Assembly: GCA_965644315.1 (NCBI GenBank)
Contig: CBFFRQ010000054.1
Coordinates: 124,001-188,000 of the forward strand
Length of the DNA: 64,000 nucleotides
Source of the DNA: Caecitellus pseudoparvulus
Taxonomy: Eukaryota > Bigyra: Bicosoecida
Direction of reading: 5' to 3'
The translations under genes were made by a program, and so were the position numbers. The notes below the pieces were generated by a model. That model did not search any database, had not been told where the DNA came from, and saw only the letters and a program-made list of their open reading frames with translations. Positions 42,402-52,712 of this stretch are shown in pieces. Positions within the stretch are counted from its first letter, which is position 1. The number at the start of each line of letters is the position of its first letter.

Positions 42402-43705
42402 CCAGGTGACGTGGCAACGGCCGGGTCACATGTTGCGGCCTTGGTGCCTTTCTCGTGGGCGTGCGAGGCGTCGCTCGTGATGACACCGTCTGTCTCCGCC
42501 AAGAGCTGAAGCATGACTTTTGCCCGTTCCTCTGCGATGTTGCTCTGCACGCCCACGAAATGCACGATGTTCCCGCCATCGTCCCGCAGAGCAGCACAGA
42601 AGAGGTCGTTCCAGAAAGGCACGCCAGCCTTGGAGTAGTTCAAAATCACACACCTGCAATCCTGCCCCGCCGCGATCGCCGCGGAGAGGCGCTTCACGGT
42701 GGCGGGGTTTGTGTGCTGCCCCTGCATGAACCGGCAATTGTGACCCAGGATTTCCTGGGGCGTGTACCCGGACAGAGCATAGAAGCCGCTGGACGCGAAC
42801 ACGATGGGGTTGTCCGGCAGTGTCGGGTCTGTGATGATGAAGTGCGTCTGTGCAGACGTCACGGACGACAGCAGAGCTTGGTCGCTTCGGGCCAGCTGCG
42901 ACGACGCTGGAGTGGGGGAGCCGGCGGGCGGCGGCAGGGGGACATGTAAAGGGAATGGATGGAGAGCAGCACTGGGGTCCTCTCCCTTTTCACAGGCCGC
43001 TTTGGCCGCGCAGGCTGCACTGCTCTCGCTGCCGTCCGTGCTCGCAGTTTTGTTCATTTCGCTCTGAGAGCCAGCGCCAGGCAGGCAGCAAGTGCCCACC
43101 GAATCTTGCTGGCCCTCCCTCACCTTTCTCAGACACTCTTCCCACTGCTTCGTCAATCCCAGAGAAGCTATCATGTCCAGTATGATGCTGTTCTCCTTTT
43201 CTGTCCTCTCCACGGTCGCAATGAGGCCATCCAGCTGCAAGAGGCCGAGGCGGAATTTGATGCCAATCATTGCACGGGCGCCAGCGAGCAGCCCCGCCTC
43301 ACCTCAATTTTCCGCCGCTGCCTGGCTTTCCTGGCATTCATTCTGTTCCATTCCTTCCTGCACTCCCACGAAATGCCGCCCGGTGCGTCAGCTGAGCGAG
43401 GCACCGCATGTGCGCGACGGATTCAAGCAACTCATGCCACATACCTACGCTTCGAAGCTGCCTCGGGTCCCTCATCCAAGTGATCTGTACCTGGCGGGCA
43501 AAGCAGACCGAAGGTGCGTGGTTTTAACGTGCTTGAGCCGCGATTCAGAACGCTACGGCTTCGCGCGATGGCGTGAGCCACATCATCAGGCAAGCATGAG
43601 GCGGGCACAACTTCACTTCCCGCTGGCCAGCTCACCTTCCTCCAGGCTTGCCCGAAGCTCAAGCCGCTGCAGCTCCAGATCAGAGGCCCGTTTTGAGCTG
43701 CTCAT
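42389..43705 (-). CDS. Aureochrome-like bZIP-LOV photoreceptor
   Basis: Four exons, 43705-43636, 43490-43445 (46 nt), 43357-43303 (55 nt) and 43234-42389, keep one frame across introns of 145, 87 and 68 nt and give 338 aa. Exons 2-3 encode ASKRR-KEWNRMNARKARQRRKIE, a bZIP basic region with the N-x3-A-x3-R spacing; exon 4 continues with a short zipper (LDGLIATVERTEKENSIILD). The C-terminal LOV domain reads FIITDPTLPDNPIVFASSGF, then ILGHNCRFMQG with the flavin-adduct Cys (about residue 222), VILNYSKAGVPFWNDLF and AALRDDGGNIVHFVGVQ. This order is the aureochrome architecture: blue-light-regulated DNA binding. A further in-frame 60-nt stretch (43123-43064; GTGAGG...TCTCAG) may also be an intron, giving 318 aa. 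The start is the first ATG of the frame. FMN binding and light control are inferred from family. Confidence 0.88.
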
Positions 43706-44151
43706 GTTGAATTCTAGGGGCACATAGTCGGGGTTACCTCTGCGCCGGCTGCCCAGTTGCGGTGACGAAGCTTTTTGAGTTTTCGTCGCCGATGCGAGCT
43801 GCGTTTCATCTGCGTTTGAGCTGGCGCAGAGCCCTCCTTGGCGCCCTCACTAGAGTAGCGAAATCAAAACGCAACAGGTGGAGACCCGGAACCTGAGACA
43901 CTGTTACGTTGAGGTTTCGAAGTAGCCTTCCATTTATTGCCTAGGTCGTGAGTTACGCCCTGTGGGCTTTGGCGGTATGGAGTAAGCAGACAGCCGTCTT
44001 CCTGCGCATTTTGCAGGCTTGGAGTAGCGCGCCTTGCATGGGAGACTTGGGTTCAATGCAGTGGTGTGCGCCTTTGTTATCTGAAGGCCCTTGGATGAAC
44101 CTTCGCTCCTAAGGCACTCGCCGAGAAGCCACTTGCACAGGGGTGCTGGCA
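43706..44151. other. Divergent region, aureochrome-like gene / glycosyltransferase-like copy B
   Basis: The 446 bp between divergent start codons. An open frame continues upstream of the aureochrome ATG to about 43850 without a start codon, so a non-coding or alternative upstream exon is possible. No other feature was recognised. Confidence 0.45.
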
Positions 44152-46434
44152 ATGGGCCACCATAGAATGGACTCCAGGAGCAGCAGCTTGCCGACCCTTT
44201 CCTCGTACAGGGCTGCTCTGCAGTGCTGCCTGATACACGCCCTCCTTTCTTGTTGCACTGGTTTTCACGAGCCAGCATCGCCAGCATCGCCAGTGTCGCC
44301 AGCATCGCCAGTGTCGTCCGAGCGTGACCCTGGCCTCTCCGCCCGCATTCCACGGGCTCTCAACAAAGCAAGGACTGCGATCTTGATTGAGCCCCGAGAC
44401 CAAAGCACCTGGCGACGGAGCACCCCCATTCTATTGCAAGGCAGGTGTCTTGTCGAACAGGTAGAGGCGGCAGTCGATTCCAACACAATCACGCAACAAG
44501 AGATCTGCATCTTTCCTGAACAAGCCAGTGCAGCACCAGAGGCGACATGCGAGCCCATTTCAGCGCCGCAACTTGAAAGTGGTCGTGTGCGCCTTACTGA
44601 CTTACAGCCTGCTGAGTACGTTGCGCAGCTTCGATGCGGGGCAAGCGCAGAGGAGTGGACCCAGCACACCTTCACTGTCGTGGAAAGCAGCCCACCCAAG
44701 TTCCACAGCCCAGCGATGGAAATGGACGCCTCCTGTGCTGCAGAGGAGGCCCAGCGGGCAGCTGTCGCCGACGGGCTGCCAAGACGAGCTCTTGCTGCAG
44801 TGCTCAGCGACCTAGGGGATGCCAGCGGCCGACGCTCTGCACGGTCCACATGGGCACAACCAGCCCTGCAGCTGACTGCAGTCTTCGTGCTCCCACGCAG
44901 TGCCCTTGAGTCACCCCAGGCAGGAGCGCTCCGAGCGGAGTCAGCTGAGCATGGCGACCTGCTGTTCGTGGACACGCCAGCCACGCGAGTCCCCACGCTC
45001 AGCGCCTTGCAAGCCTTTGGGCGCGGGGGAGTGCCCAGTCGCCCTGATTTCGTTCTCATTGCGCCGTTTGACATGTGGGTAGACATGCCGAGGCTGCTGC
45101 ATCGACTGTCGACGGCACCTCTGCTGCGGTGGGCGGCATGTGCGTCGGCAAACCCAACAGCTGGGCCGTGTGCCCTGTCAGCAGACCTAGTTCTGAACTG
45201 GCCCCCTGGTGTGGTCGACTTCTGGAGTGGCCTGACTGCTGTTGGGGTGCAGGTGCAGGGTCTGGGCAATGCCACAGCACAGTGTCCGGTGCGCGTGTCG
45301 GAGGCAAGTGGGCAAGCGCCCGCCATGCATGGGGCAGACGATGGCGCCTTGGAGGATGCCACTGCGGCACACTGCTCCATGGCAGCCAGCGATGATGCCA
45401 AGGGTGCGCTTGTGCAGGTCATGGGCGTGTGCAAGCGTGCTGGGAGTGCGGCATTCCGCGCAGCACATGCGCCGTGCAGCTCCCCCCACGCGCTGCAGCA
45501 CACGCCCAACTTGAGCGGGCTGCTGGGGTCACACGGCCTGTGTGTTACGGGTGAGGGGCCAGGAACGTTGCTGACAGTGTTCACGACACTGACCATGCCG
45601 CCACCGCCACACAGAACCCAGCAGCAGCATCAGAAGGCTGCCATTCACCGCAACACGATCCGGGCCTTGGTTGCGCTGCGGCCATGGGTGGCTGTGGTGG
45701 TGTTCGTGGGGGACGCGCACACGGCAGCTGCACTGGAGGAGGAAGGCGTCGCGGTGGTTCGAGAGGGGTTCCGGCTGTCCCCCATGGGCATCCCGTACTT
45801 GAAGGACATGTACGGGTGGGTGGAGGAGCACAGTCGAGCTCCCATGCACGGGTACATGAACGCGGACATCCTGTTCGGGCCAGGCCTCGTGGATGCAGCG
45901 GATGTCGTGTTGCGCAGTGTGATGCAGGGGGGGCTGTCATCCAGACTGCTCCTCACTGGCGAAAGGCACAACGTGCGCATGTCCTCCGGTCTGTCACCTT
46001 CCCACAAGCACAGCCTCCCGCTTGGTGCCGGCCTGCGCGCCACCGAGCGCCTCCATGCCTCTCTTGCGCCGCATGCTTGGGCTTGGAACCCATATGGGTA
46101 TGACTACTTCTTCATCACCCGTGGCTCCTGGCACTGGCCATCCATCCCGGACTTTGTGCCTGGCCGACACTTTTACGACCCTTGGCTTGTGACGCACTCT
46201 CACGAGTCCGGCATGGTGCGGGTAGACTCCAGCACGTGCAGCTGGGCCATTCACCAGACAGGCGTTGATGGTCATCGAGCGTGGGAGAGTCCAGATCGGC
46301 CGATGCGAGATTTCAACGTTGACGCGGCGCGTGGATACTCCGGGGGTGGCCTGTCCGACGCTCTGCTAGAGACTTTCACTTGCGCTCTTTGGTGTGAAGG
46401 TGGCGCGGACGCTACATTGAGCGTGCAGTGCTGA
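44152..46434 (+). CDS. Type II glycosyltransferase-like protein, copy B
   Basis: A single exon encodes 760 aa from the ATG at 44152 (a second ATG at 44167 is possible). A hydrophobic segment AALQCCLIHALLSCCTGF near residue 30 is the likely anchor, followed by a Ser-Pro-Ala repeat. The central part (about residues 190-605) is nearly identical to copy A: RRSARSTWAQ, PDFVLIAPFDMWVDM, CVTGEGPGTLLTVFTTL, PYLKDMYGWVEEHS and HGYMNADILFGP. The stem before it and the segment right after LLLTG differ from copy A; FITRGSWHWPSIPDF is shared again, and the C-terminal end (MRDFNVDAARGYSG) is distinct. A Golgi transferase role is inferred; donor and acceptor are unknown. The N-terminus is unrelated to copy A's spliced anchor. 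Confidence 0.78.
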   Translation: MGHHRMDSRSSSLPTLSSYRAALQCCLIHALLSCCTGFHEPASPASPVSPASPVSSERDPGLSARIPRALNKARTAILIEPRDQSTWRRSTPILLQGRCLVEQVEAAVDSNTITQQEICIFPEQASAAPEATCEPISAPQLESGRVRLTDLQPAEYVAQLRCGASAEEWTQHTFTVVESSPPKFHSPAMEMDASCAAEEAQRAAVADGLPRRALAAVLSDLGDASGRRSARSTWAQPALQLTAVFVLPRSALESPQAGALRAESAEHGDLLFVDTPATRVPTLSALQAFGRGGVPSRPDFVLIAPFDMWVDMPRLLHRLSTAPLLRWAACASANPTAGPCALSADLVLNWPPGVVDFWSGLTAVGVQVQGLGNATAQCPVRVSEASGQAPAMHGADDGALEDATAAHCSMAASDDAKGALVQVMGVCKRAGSAAFRAAHAPCSSPHALQHTPNLSGLLGSHGLCVTGEGPGTLLTVFTTLTMPPPPHRTQQQHQKAAIHRNTIRALVALRPWVAVVVFVGDAHTAAALEEEGVAVVREGFRLSPMGIPYLKDMYGWVEEHSRAPMHGYMNADILFGPGLVDAADVVLRSVMQGGLSSRLLLTGERHNVRMSSGLSPSHKHSLPLGAGLRATERLHASLAPHAWAWNPYGYDYFFITRGSWHWPSIPDFVPGRHFYDPWLVTHSHESGMVRVDSSTCSWAIHQTGVDGHRAWESPDRPMRDFNVDAARGYSGGGLSDALLETFTCALWCEGGADATLSVQC
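44272..44316 (+). repeat. Five tandem 9-bp units coding Ser-Pro-Ala/Val
   Basis: Five exact-length units alternate CCAGCATCG and CCAGTGTCG, coding a short SPA/SPV stalk after the membrane anchor of copy B. Copy A lacks it. Confidence 0.9.
44731..45960 (+). repeat. Near-identical tract, copy B (paired with 15391-16620)
   Basis: Gap-free counterpart of the tract in copy A, about 96 % identical. Both borders are sharp: flanking coding sequence on each side is not alignable at the nucleotide level. Confidence 0.95.
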
Positions 46435-46657
46435 TGAAAAATTGAGGTGGCAGTATCTTCACCGCAACCCACCGGAAAGACAAGCAGCTGAGCCTGTGCC
46501 CACGGTAAGGCTGTGTGACCACCAACCGTTGTCATGAGCGAGCGATCCCCCAACAAAAGTCTGTGTTGAAGAAAATGAAAGAAACTGACACCAGGATGCC
46601 AGGTACGCGGGCGGCATTGTAGTACAGCGTCTACTTCACCCACAGCATGCGGTCATC

Positions 46658-49600
46658 ATGGCTGTGCAGCAGGTACGCCGTTTCATCAGAGTTTCGCCGC
46701 GTTTCCCGCTCATGTCGGCCGTTCCCTCCGCAGCCTCAAGAGTTGATATTCTGGTTGAACAGCCTGAAGGGAAGCGAACATGGTGTCTTTGTAGACGGGT
46801 ACGAGGATCTTGTTGACGGGAAGGTCCTCACAGAGGTTGTGGCTGTGCTGCAGGTTCGTGTGGGGCACCGTGTGCGTAACGGCAGCCCTCCCACCCGCCG
46901 ACGCCTGTCGTGTGGTTGCAGAGCAAAATGGGGATTGATCTCGCCCAGAAAGCTCCAACAGACATTTCAGGGTCTCTTCATGTGAGTGACATGCGCTGCT
47001 ACGCCTGCGGGGCAACGAGAGCTTCAATTGGTGTTGCTTGGCTCCTCGCAGTGGTTGCATGCAACGTTTGGCAGTGACGCGCTGCCTCAGCCTTGGAATT
47101 CCTTTGTAGCCCTGGAATTACTTGCAGCTGGTGATACTTCCAACATACCCAGCCTGCTTGGATTTCTGCGCGAGTCCATCGAGGCTGCTGCCCCGCAGTT
47201 GCCCGAAGCCGGCCCGTTGCCCAGCAACCCACACCTCGCTCCTGAGTGGACACCCGGCCGCATCCAAGCACAGCACCAGATCAGGGGGATCGGCCAGTCC
47301 CCCCTCCATCATGGTCCGACAGTTGACAGCGACGGGTGGATTGGCGTTGCTGCTGCGCCGCCTCCCGCAATTGGCCGACGAGCCAGGTCACCCCACCGGA
47401 AGCAAGCCCGGGCGAAGGCGCCTGTCACAGAGACTAGCAGCCACCACCAGGGCCTCTCCAAGGCATCCATACGGAGGAGGGAAGCCCGAGGAGGCGGGGA
47501 TCCCCACCGCAAGCCCGTCTTGACCCGCCGAGCAGCCCACAAGGCACCGTGGGACGCCAGCACACAGCCAGTGCCACCGCCGCATCTGCCTCGCCACACG
47601 CTGTCTGGACATGGTGAAGAGAAGAAAGATCAGGGTGTGCCCCTGCTGATCGACGTGGACAGAGGCCCTGAAGATGTAGGCGGGGGTGGCTCGTTTCGCT
47701 GTGGCAGCATGGTCGACCCAAGGGCCAAGGCCGACCCCGCGCTGGCTGCAGCCCCTACAAGTCTTGACACCACGCAACGCTCTTCCCACACTGAGCAAGC
47801 CGCTTTGACGTCATCCGAGCCCTCTGGGGGCCTTCCACCGCCCTCGCACACTGTTGTGCTCGAGGACGAGGGTGAACAAAACTTGAGGCAGGTTTTGCCA
47901 AAGTTGAGGCGAAGAGAGCACCCTCTGCACCCACTCATCCAAGCCTACTTGGTGGCGTGGTTGAGTTCGCTTGGCATTGACATCCTCCAGCGCTGCCGCC
48001 ACTTGCAACTCCACGCTCGCCGCAGCGGACGTGGCGCGTCGGGGACCAAGGTGCGGCCTTTGCCTGCCACCGCTTGCCAGGCGATCGCGCAGTTGCAGCC
48101 GTACATAAAGCGCCTATTTACGGATGGAGTTGTACTGGCAGAGGTCGTTGCTGCATGCGAGGCCCGCTGTGCTGACCCCATCGCGCTGCAGAAGACAGAC
48201 CCTTCTGCGTGGAAGCCCAGGCTGGTCGCTGGCTCTGCAAGCCCCACTCAGCACTTCGCAGCACCCCTGGAGGGCGCACGCTGCAGCTCACCAAGCGCAA
48301 AGGGCGAACCAGGTACAAATGCTGATGCAGTGCTTTGGTGGCATGGTCTCGAGGACGTTGCGCGCGGAGCAGAGGGGCACAGCGTGTCCCTGACACTCCC
48401 TGACACAGACACGAGCAGGCCGCGCACGTCGAAGGCGGCCTCCCGCAACCTATCCATGTGCCTGGCGGTGCTAAGGCAGCGAATTGGGACGCTGGATGAG
48501 TGCAGGCGACACCTATGGAGCGGACCACTGATACGGACAGGCGAGCTTGGCACAGTTTGGGAGCTGCTGCTTGACATTCACGACGGCTACGCCGCTGTCA
48601 GCTCCGCTGGCCTGGACGATTCCATAGCAACCACAGCATCACACGCAATGGACTTGAGCGGCGCAACAGACCTTTTGGGCCGTGGTGAGCGTGCGCTGTC
48701 TGCAGCTGGATGTGTCTTTAGCTTGCTGCGGGCAGAGGCTGCGGAGCGCGCCATGAACCGCCGTCCGGCTGAGACCCATACTGTCGTCTCCCAAGCTACT
48801 CCACCTCTGCCAGCATCAACTTCAACGAGTCAGCTTTCTTTCCTTGCAGCACGAAAGCCGCCATTGTCTCGTGCAGGGCGCCTGCCGCGGAGCATTCCCG
48901 AGCCCCTCGTGCAGGATCCCATGTCTGCGTGCCCGGCTTTTGTTCAGCAGTTGTGCGTTGAGCTGGAAGGTGACTACCAAGCTGCGGGAAGGGGGTGGTT
49001 GTCCAACCTGTCGACGCTTGCAGGCACCCCGGTGAGGCTGACCAGTGAAAAGGGCCAGACAGGCATTCTGCACAGCCCCATCTCCAACGGCCAGGCCAGC
49101 TTGGACTTGCTTCATGCAGTCATGCGCGCATCACCGAAGCTTCTGAGAGCAATGGAACGACCCGAAGGTTTCCCCGACCCGCTGACCCTTGCACAGGCGA
49201 GGGCATACCACGTGCATGCGTTGCGCAGGCTGCGTCTGTGGGCATCAAAGGGGAAGAAGGCTGGCAAACAGGTGCCAGGCAGAGGCGCCAAGACGTGGCC
49301 CGTATGGAGTGGGCACAGTCTGGACGCTGGGCTTTGGGCCCCTGCTGCCGCTGAAGCTCTGCTCATGGGGCATGTGGAAGTGTTTTGGTGCCTTGCATAC
49401 CACTTGAGCCAGGCGTTCCCCCTTCCAGAGCACGGGGCCACGCTGAAGCCTGCTGCCGCCTCGCCCAGAAAGGCAACACAGATAGCCGTGCAGGCCCAGC
49501 AAGCACACGCAGTGAAGGAGGAAGACTCTGTTGTTCTTCAGTGGCTACGCATGCAGGGAGTTCTGGGGTCGTCCATAGAAGGCCGCGCGGATAGTTTGGA

Positions 49601-50651
49601 CAGCCTGCTCCCTTCCCTGACAGACGGCATTGCTCTGGCCGCCCTCGTGAACAGCGTGTCCGGTTCACTGGGTGTTGGCCACCCTCGTGGCGTCCAACGG
49701 CGAACGGCCCCCGTCAAGCAGCTGCACTCTCCAGCTCTGTCCACCAGACAGCGCCGTGAGAACATGTTGAAGGTGTTTGGTGCTGTGCGGCAGCTCACGC
49801 GGCGCAGCGCTGGCCTCTCACCAGCTGATGCCACCGCGGCGGCACAGGGAAAGAAGGAACCCCTTTCTGCGGTTTTACATGTACTGTACGCCGTTGCACA
49901 CGGAAGTTGTGCGCCCCGCTCACTCCAGCCCAGGACCAGCAGTGCATCAGGCGCACAAGGTGCTCCGCCTCACACCTACACAAGGGAGATGGAAGCAGTG
50001 CCGTCCGCTGCTCGGCCAGGCGTCACTTTCCGCTTGGATGCTGAACAGGGTGCTGCTGGTGACTTGACAAGCTCGCAAAGTGCTGGTGGTGGCATGGTGC
50101 TGCGAGGAAGCCCCCAGCAAGTCCCTTCTGAATCTCCTTCGAAGCCGGCCAGCCACCTGCCCGGCCGCAGGCAGAGGTTGGCTCGGCAAAAGGGGCAGCA
50201 CCGCCAACAGGAATGCCTGCAGCGACTTGCCGCGCCTGCTGTGCCGGAGCCCCCGCCCAGGCAAGTCGTGTCTGACTCCACAGCTGCCAGTCTCCAGGCG
50301 TGGCTGTCACGCCTGGGGGTGAACCTGGAACAACCTTGGGCACTCCAGAGCGAACACGCACCCGAGTTTTCCGATGGACTGGTGCTCGCTCGCGTTGTAG
50401 AAGCCTGTGAGCACGCGAACCTTCGCAGTGGCATTCCGGGGCTTGACATCGCTCCCCGAAGCGGAGCAGCCAAACTCGCGAACATTCGACGAGCGCTGGA
50501 GGTGCTGCAGACCAACCGCGACATGCCCCTGCAGTTTCTCTGGTCAGAAGAAGATATTCGTGCGGGGCACGCTGCAGTCATCGTTCCCCTCCTCTTGCAG
50601 ATGAAGAAGGCCTATCGCCTTGTCGGGCGCCGCGCAGATAGGCCAGCATGA
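46658..50651 (+). CDS. Protein with four calponin-homology-like segments
   Basis: Four exons, 46658-46672 (15 nt), 46734-46853, 46922-46981 and 47052-50651, with introns of 61, 68 and 70 nt all in phase 0, give 1264 aa. Four segments carry the pattern of a CH-domain start, a hydrophobic helix with W..LG followed by DG..L..VV: ELIFWLNSLKG...LVDGKVLTEVV (residues 7-45), LVAWLSSLGIDIL...FTDGVVLAEVV (about 358-440), VVLQWLRMQGV...LTDGIALAALV (about 890), and LQAWLSRLGV...FSDGLVLARVVEACE (about 1144). The last ends EEDIRAGHAAVIVPLLLQM, a typical CH C-terminal helix. Linkers are long, Pro/Ser-rich and probably disordered. CH domains bind actin or microtubules; a cytoskeletal or flagellar role is inference. 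Confidence 0.7.
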
Positions 50652-51176
50652 GTACGTTCCTGGCGTTTTCCAGCGGAGTCACCGTCGGCCCCAGTCTACG
50701 CGGTTGGGAACGAACTGTGCTCCTGTACCTCTCCTCACAAAGAATGCTAAAGATTGCAGAATTCGTTGATGGATCTTGATTGAATATGCCCAGCAAAACT
50801 TCCTTGCGTTCGAGTTCACGACACCTACCAGCCAAGGCTGCCTCAAGTGTGCTCGATCAGACCTGCATTGTATCCAAAGTCTTGGGTTACTGCGGTTAAA
50901 TGCTCCTACCCAGCTGCAGCCTGGCCATGTTTCCTTGCAGAGACGATCCAGAGTGCATTGGTGCTCCGCAGAACATGGGAATGCGCATGATGCATGAAGG
51001 AGTGTTGTGCTTCCTGTCCGATCTGGCAAGCACCTTCTAGCGTGCGAAGGTCGAGATTCTTTGCACCAGACAAACTTGACGCCTCGAAAGATGCCATGGC
51101 AGCTCAGGTATCAACAAAGTCCTACTTCCAACTTGGCCGAAGGCTATCTTGTGGACCGGCACTGAACACTTTCCGG
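50652..51176. other. Convergent intergenic region
   Basis: The 525 bp between the stop codons of the CH-segment gene and the GT77 gene. A/T content is somewhat higher than in genes. Nothing recognisable was found. Confidence 0.5.
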
Positions 51177-52712
51177 TCAATCAGACGCACACTCCTGGTG
51201 CATGGGAAGCGTCATGAACAGCTCAGACAATTCCTTCACTGGTTCCTCAGACAATGAAAGAGTCGCATTCCGCAGTCCCCACATGCCGTACCTGTCCAGG
51301 CACTTTATCTTGTTGGCCGCACCAATTACGTAGTTGGCGTGGACGAGCCGCGGAGCCTGCAAGGGTTGTGAGGGCAAGCACGCCCAGTTCCCTGTGCTCC
51401 ATCGCTTCCCATTGGGGATGGAGCAAAACATTTTCTCCCCTGTGTCTAAGATGCTATGTCTGTAGGGGCGGCGATAGGCTCGATGCTGCCGGGCGTGAGC
51501 AGCAAAGGCCAGCTGGTCATAGGCTCCTTCCCCGTACGCTGCCCCGTCAAGCAAGAAGAACGTTGACCAGCGTGGCCTCGCTATAAAGAGCCCTGTGTTC
51601 CACTCTCTCCAAGGTTCATGGAGTTCGTTGACGTCGGTCATCAGCGCCAGGGCGCAATGCCGGGAGTGCACCCAGTCTTCCACCTCCTCCACGGCCCCTT
51701 TCCCAGAGTAGGCAATGTCCACGTCATGGAAGAAGACTGTAAAGCCCTGCACCAAGAAGGCACGCACGATGATGTGCTTCACCCGCGTCAGCTCGTTGTA
51801 GTTCTGTTGGCCATATTTGGCTTCGGCTGTCGCGTTGAGAGCAGTGAGTACGAACTGAGCTTCGCGCATGTCAAGCCACTCCGGCCGCGCCAAAAGAGTT
51901 GGGACGCCATGAGCTTGGAGAATGGACAAAGCCTCGCGATCAAGCGCAACAATCAGGAATCGCTCCGTCCCAGCCTGTACCAGAGAGCGTGCCAAGTTCA
52001 CTGCCAGCGCCACATGGCCGGCATTGGTGACGGCGAGAAGCACAGTGTTGCCTCTCGGCCTGATTGCGGACTGCACAATACACATTTCGGCAACTGTAAG
52101 GCCGGGGATATCCCGAGGCTGCCAGAGCGTCTGCATGCCATACGGGTTCGGGGGTGGCATTGGCAGTCCCACGGCATCCCAGGCTTCTTTCTGAAAGGTG
52201 TCAGACCAAGAGGTACAGTGCTTCGGGCTAGAGGGAAGGATGCTATTCCAAGAGGAGGAGGCTGCAACTCACAGATCGATGCACTTCAGTGAACTTCGTG
52301 GCATCCTCCTGCTGAGAGTGCGGGACAGTTTGAGACACGGCGTGCGGGAATGTAGATTGATGTGGCAGCTGAGGAGCGAGATGAACAGCGCCGCAAGGCA
52401 AAGTTCTGAAAGCAAGAAGCACAGAATTCTTCGCACCTTATCGTTTGCTAAGCTGGGCAGCCCTGGGGCGGGCTTGTGGAGTGCGGCAACGTCACTAGCG
52501 GAGAACTGACCCCGCTGGGAAATTCCGCACGCAGAGGCTTGGGTTCCACAAGCTACGTGAACAGAGAAGGCAGGGGACTGAAGGCACCCGAGACAAAACA
52601 GAAGTCGCACTGCTCTGACTACGCCTGCTGTAAACCAGCTGTGAGGTGAGGTGCGCACCCTCATGCTCTGCGTTGGGAAACTTGCGTTGGTGCAACCGAA
52701 GCCAACTGACAC
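51177..52712 (-). CDS. GT77-type nucleotide-sugar transferase, type II membrane
   Basis: The main exon (52227-51177) encodes a GT77 (nucleotide-diphospho-sugar transferase) domain: VLLAVTNAGHVALAVNLARSL, RFLIVALDREALSIL, TRVKHIIVRAFLVQGFTVFF followed by the DxD motif HDVDIAY, EWNTGLFIARPRWSTF and DQLAFAAHA. Upstream, exon 1 ends at 52273 and supplies a hydrophobic anchor (ILCFLLSELCLAALFISLL); the two lie in the same frame but are separated by a TGA. A 45-nt intron 52272-52228 (GTGAGT...CCCTCTAG, phase 2) removes it and gives SLKCID-L-PKHCTSW. The 5' end is uncertain: ATGs at 52712 or 52664 would add 100 or more residues of low confidence, or a further upstream exon exists. GT77 enzymes add arabinose, xylose or galactose to glycoproteins and wall glycans. 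Confidence 0.8.

Noticed and set aside
44272-44316. CRISPR-like array
   Set aside because: The 9-bp units have no spacers and code a Ser-Pro stalk inside a eukaryotic gene.
44265-45596. Minus-strand open frame of 443 aa
   Set aside because: Antisense to glycosyltransferase copy B; a similar shadow appears opposite copy A. No domain or codon-use support.
52270-52272. TGA in the GT77 frame as a selenocysteine codon
   Set aside because: No catalytic Cys/Sec position expected there, no SECIS-like hairpin noticed, and a 45-nt intron explains it simply.
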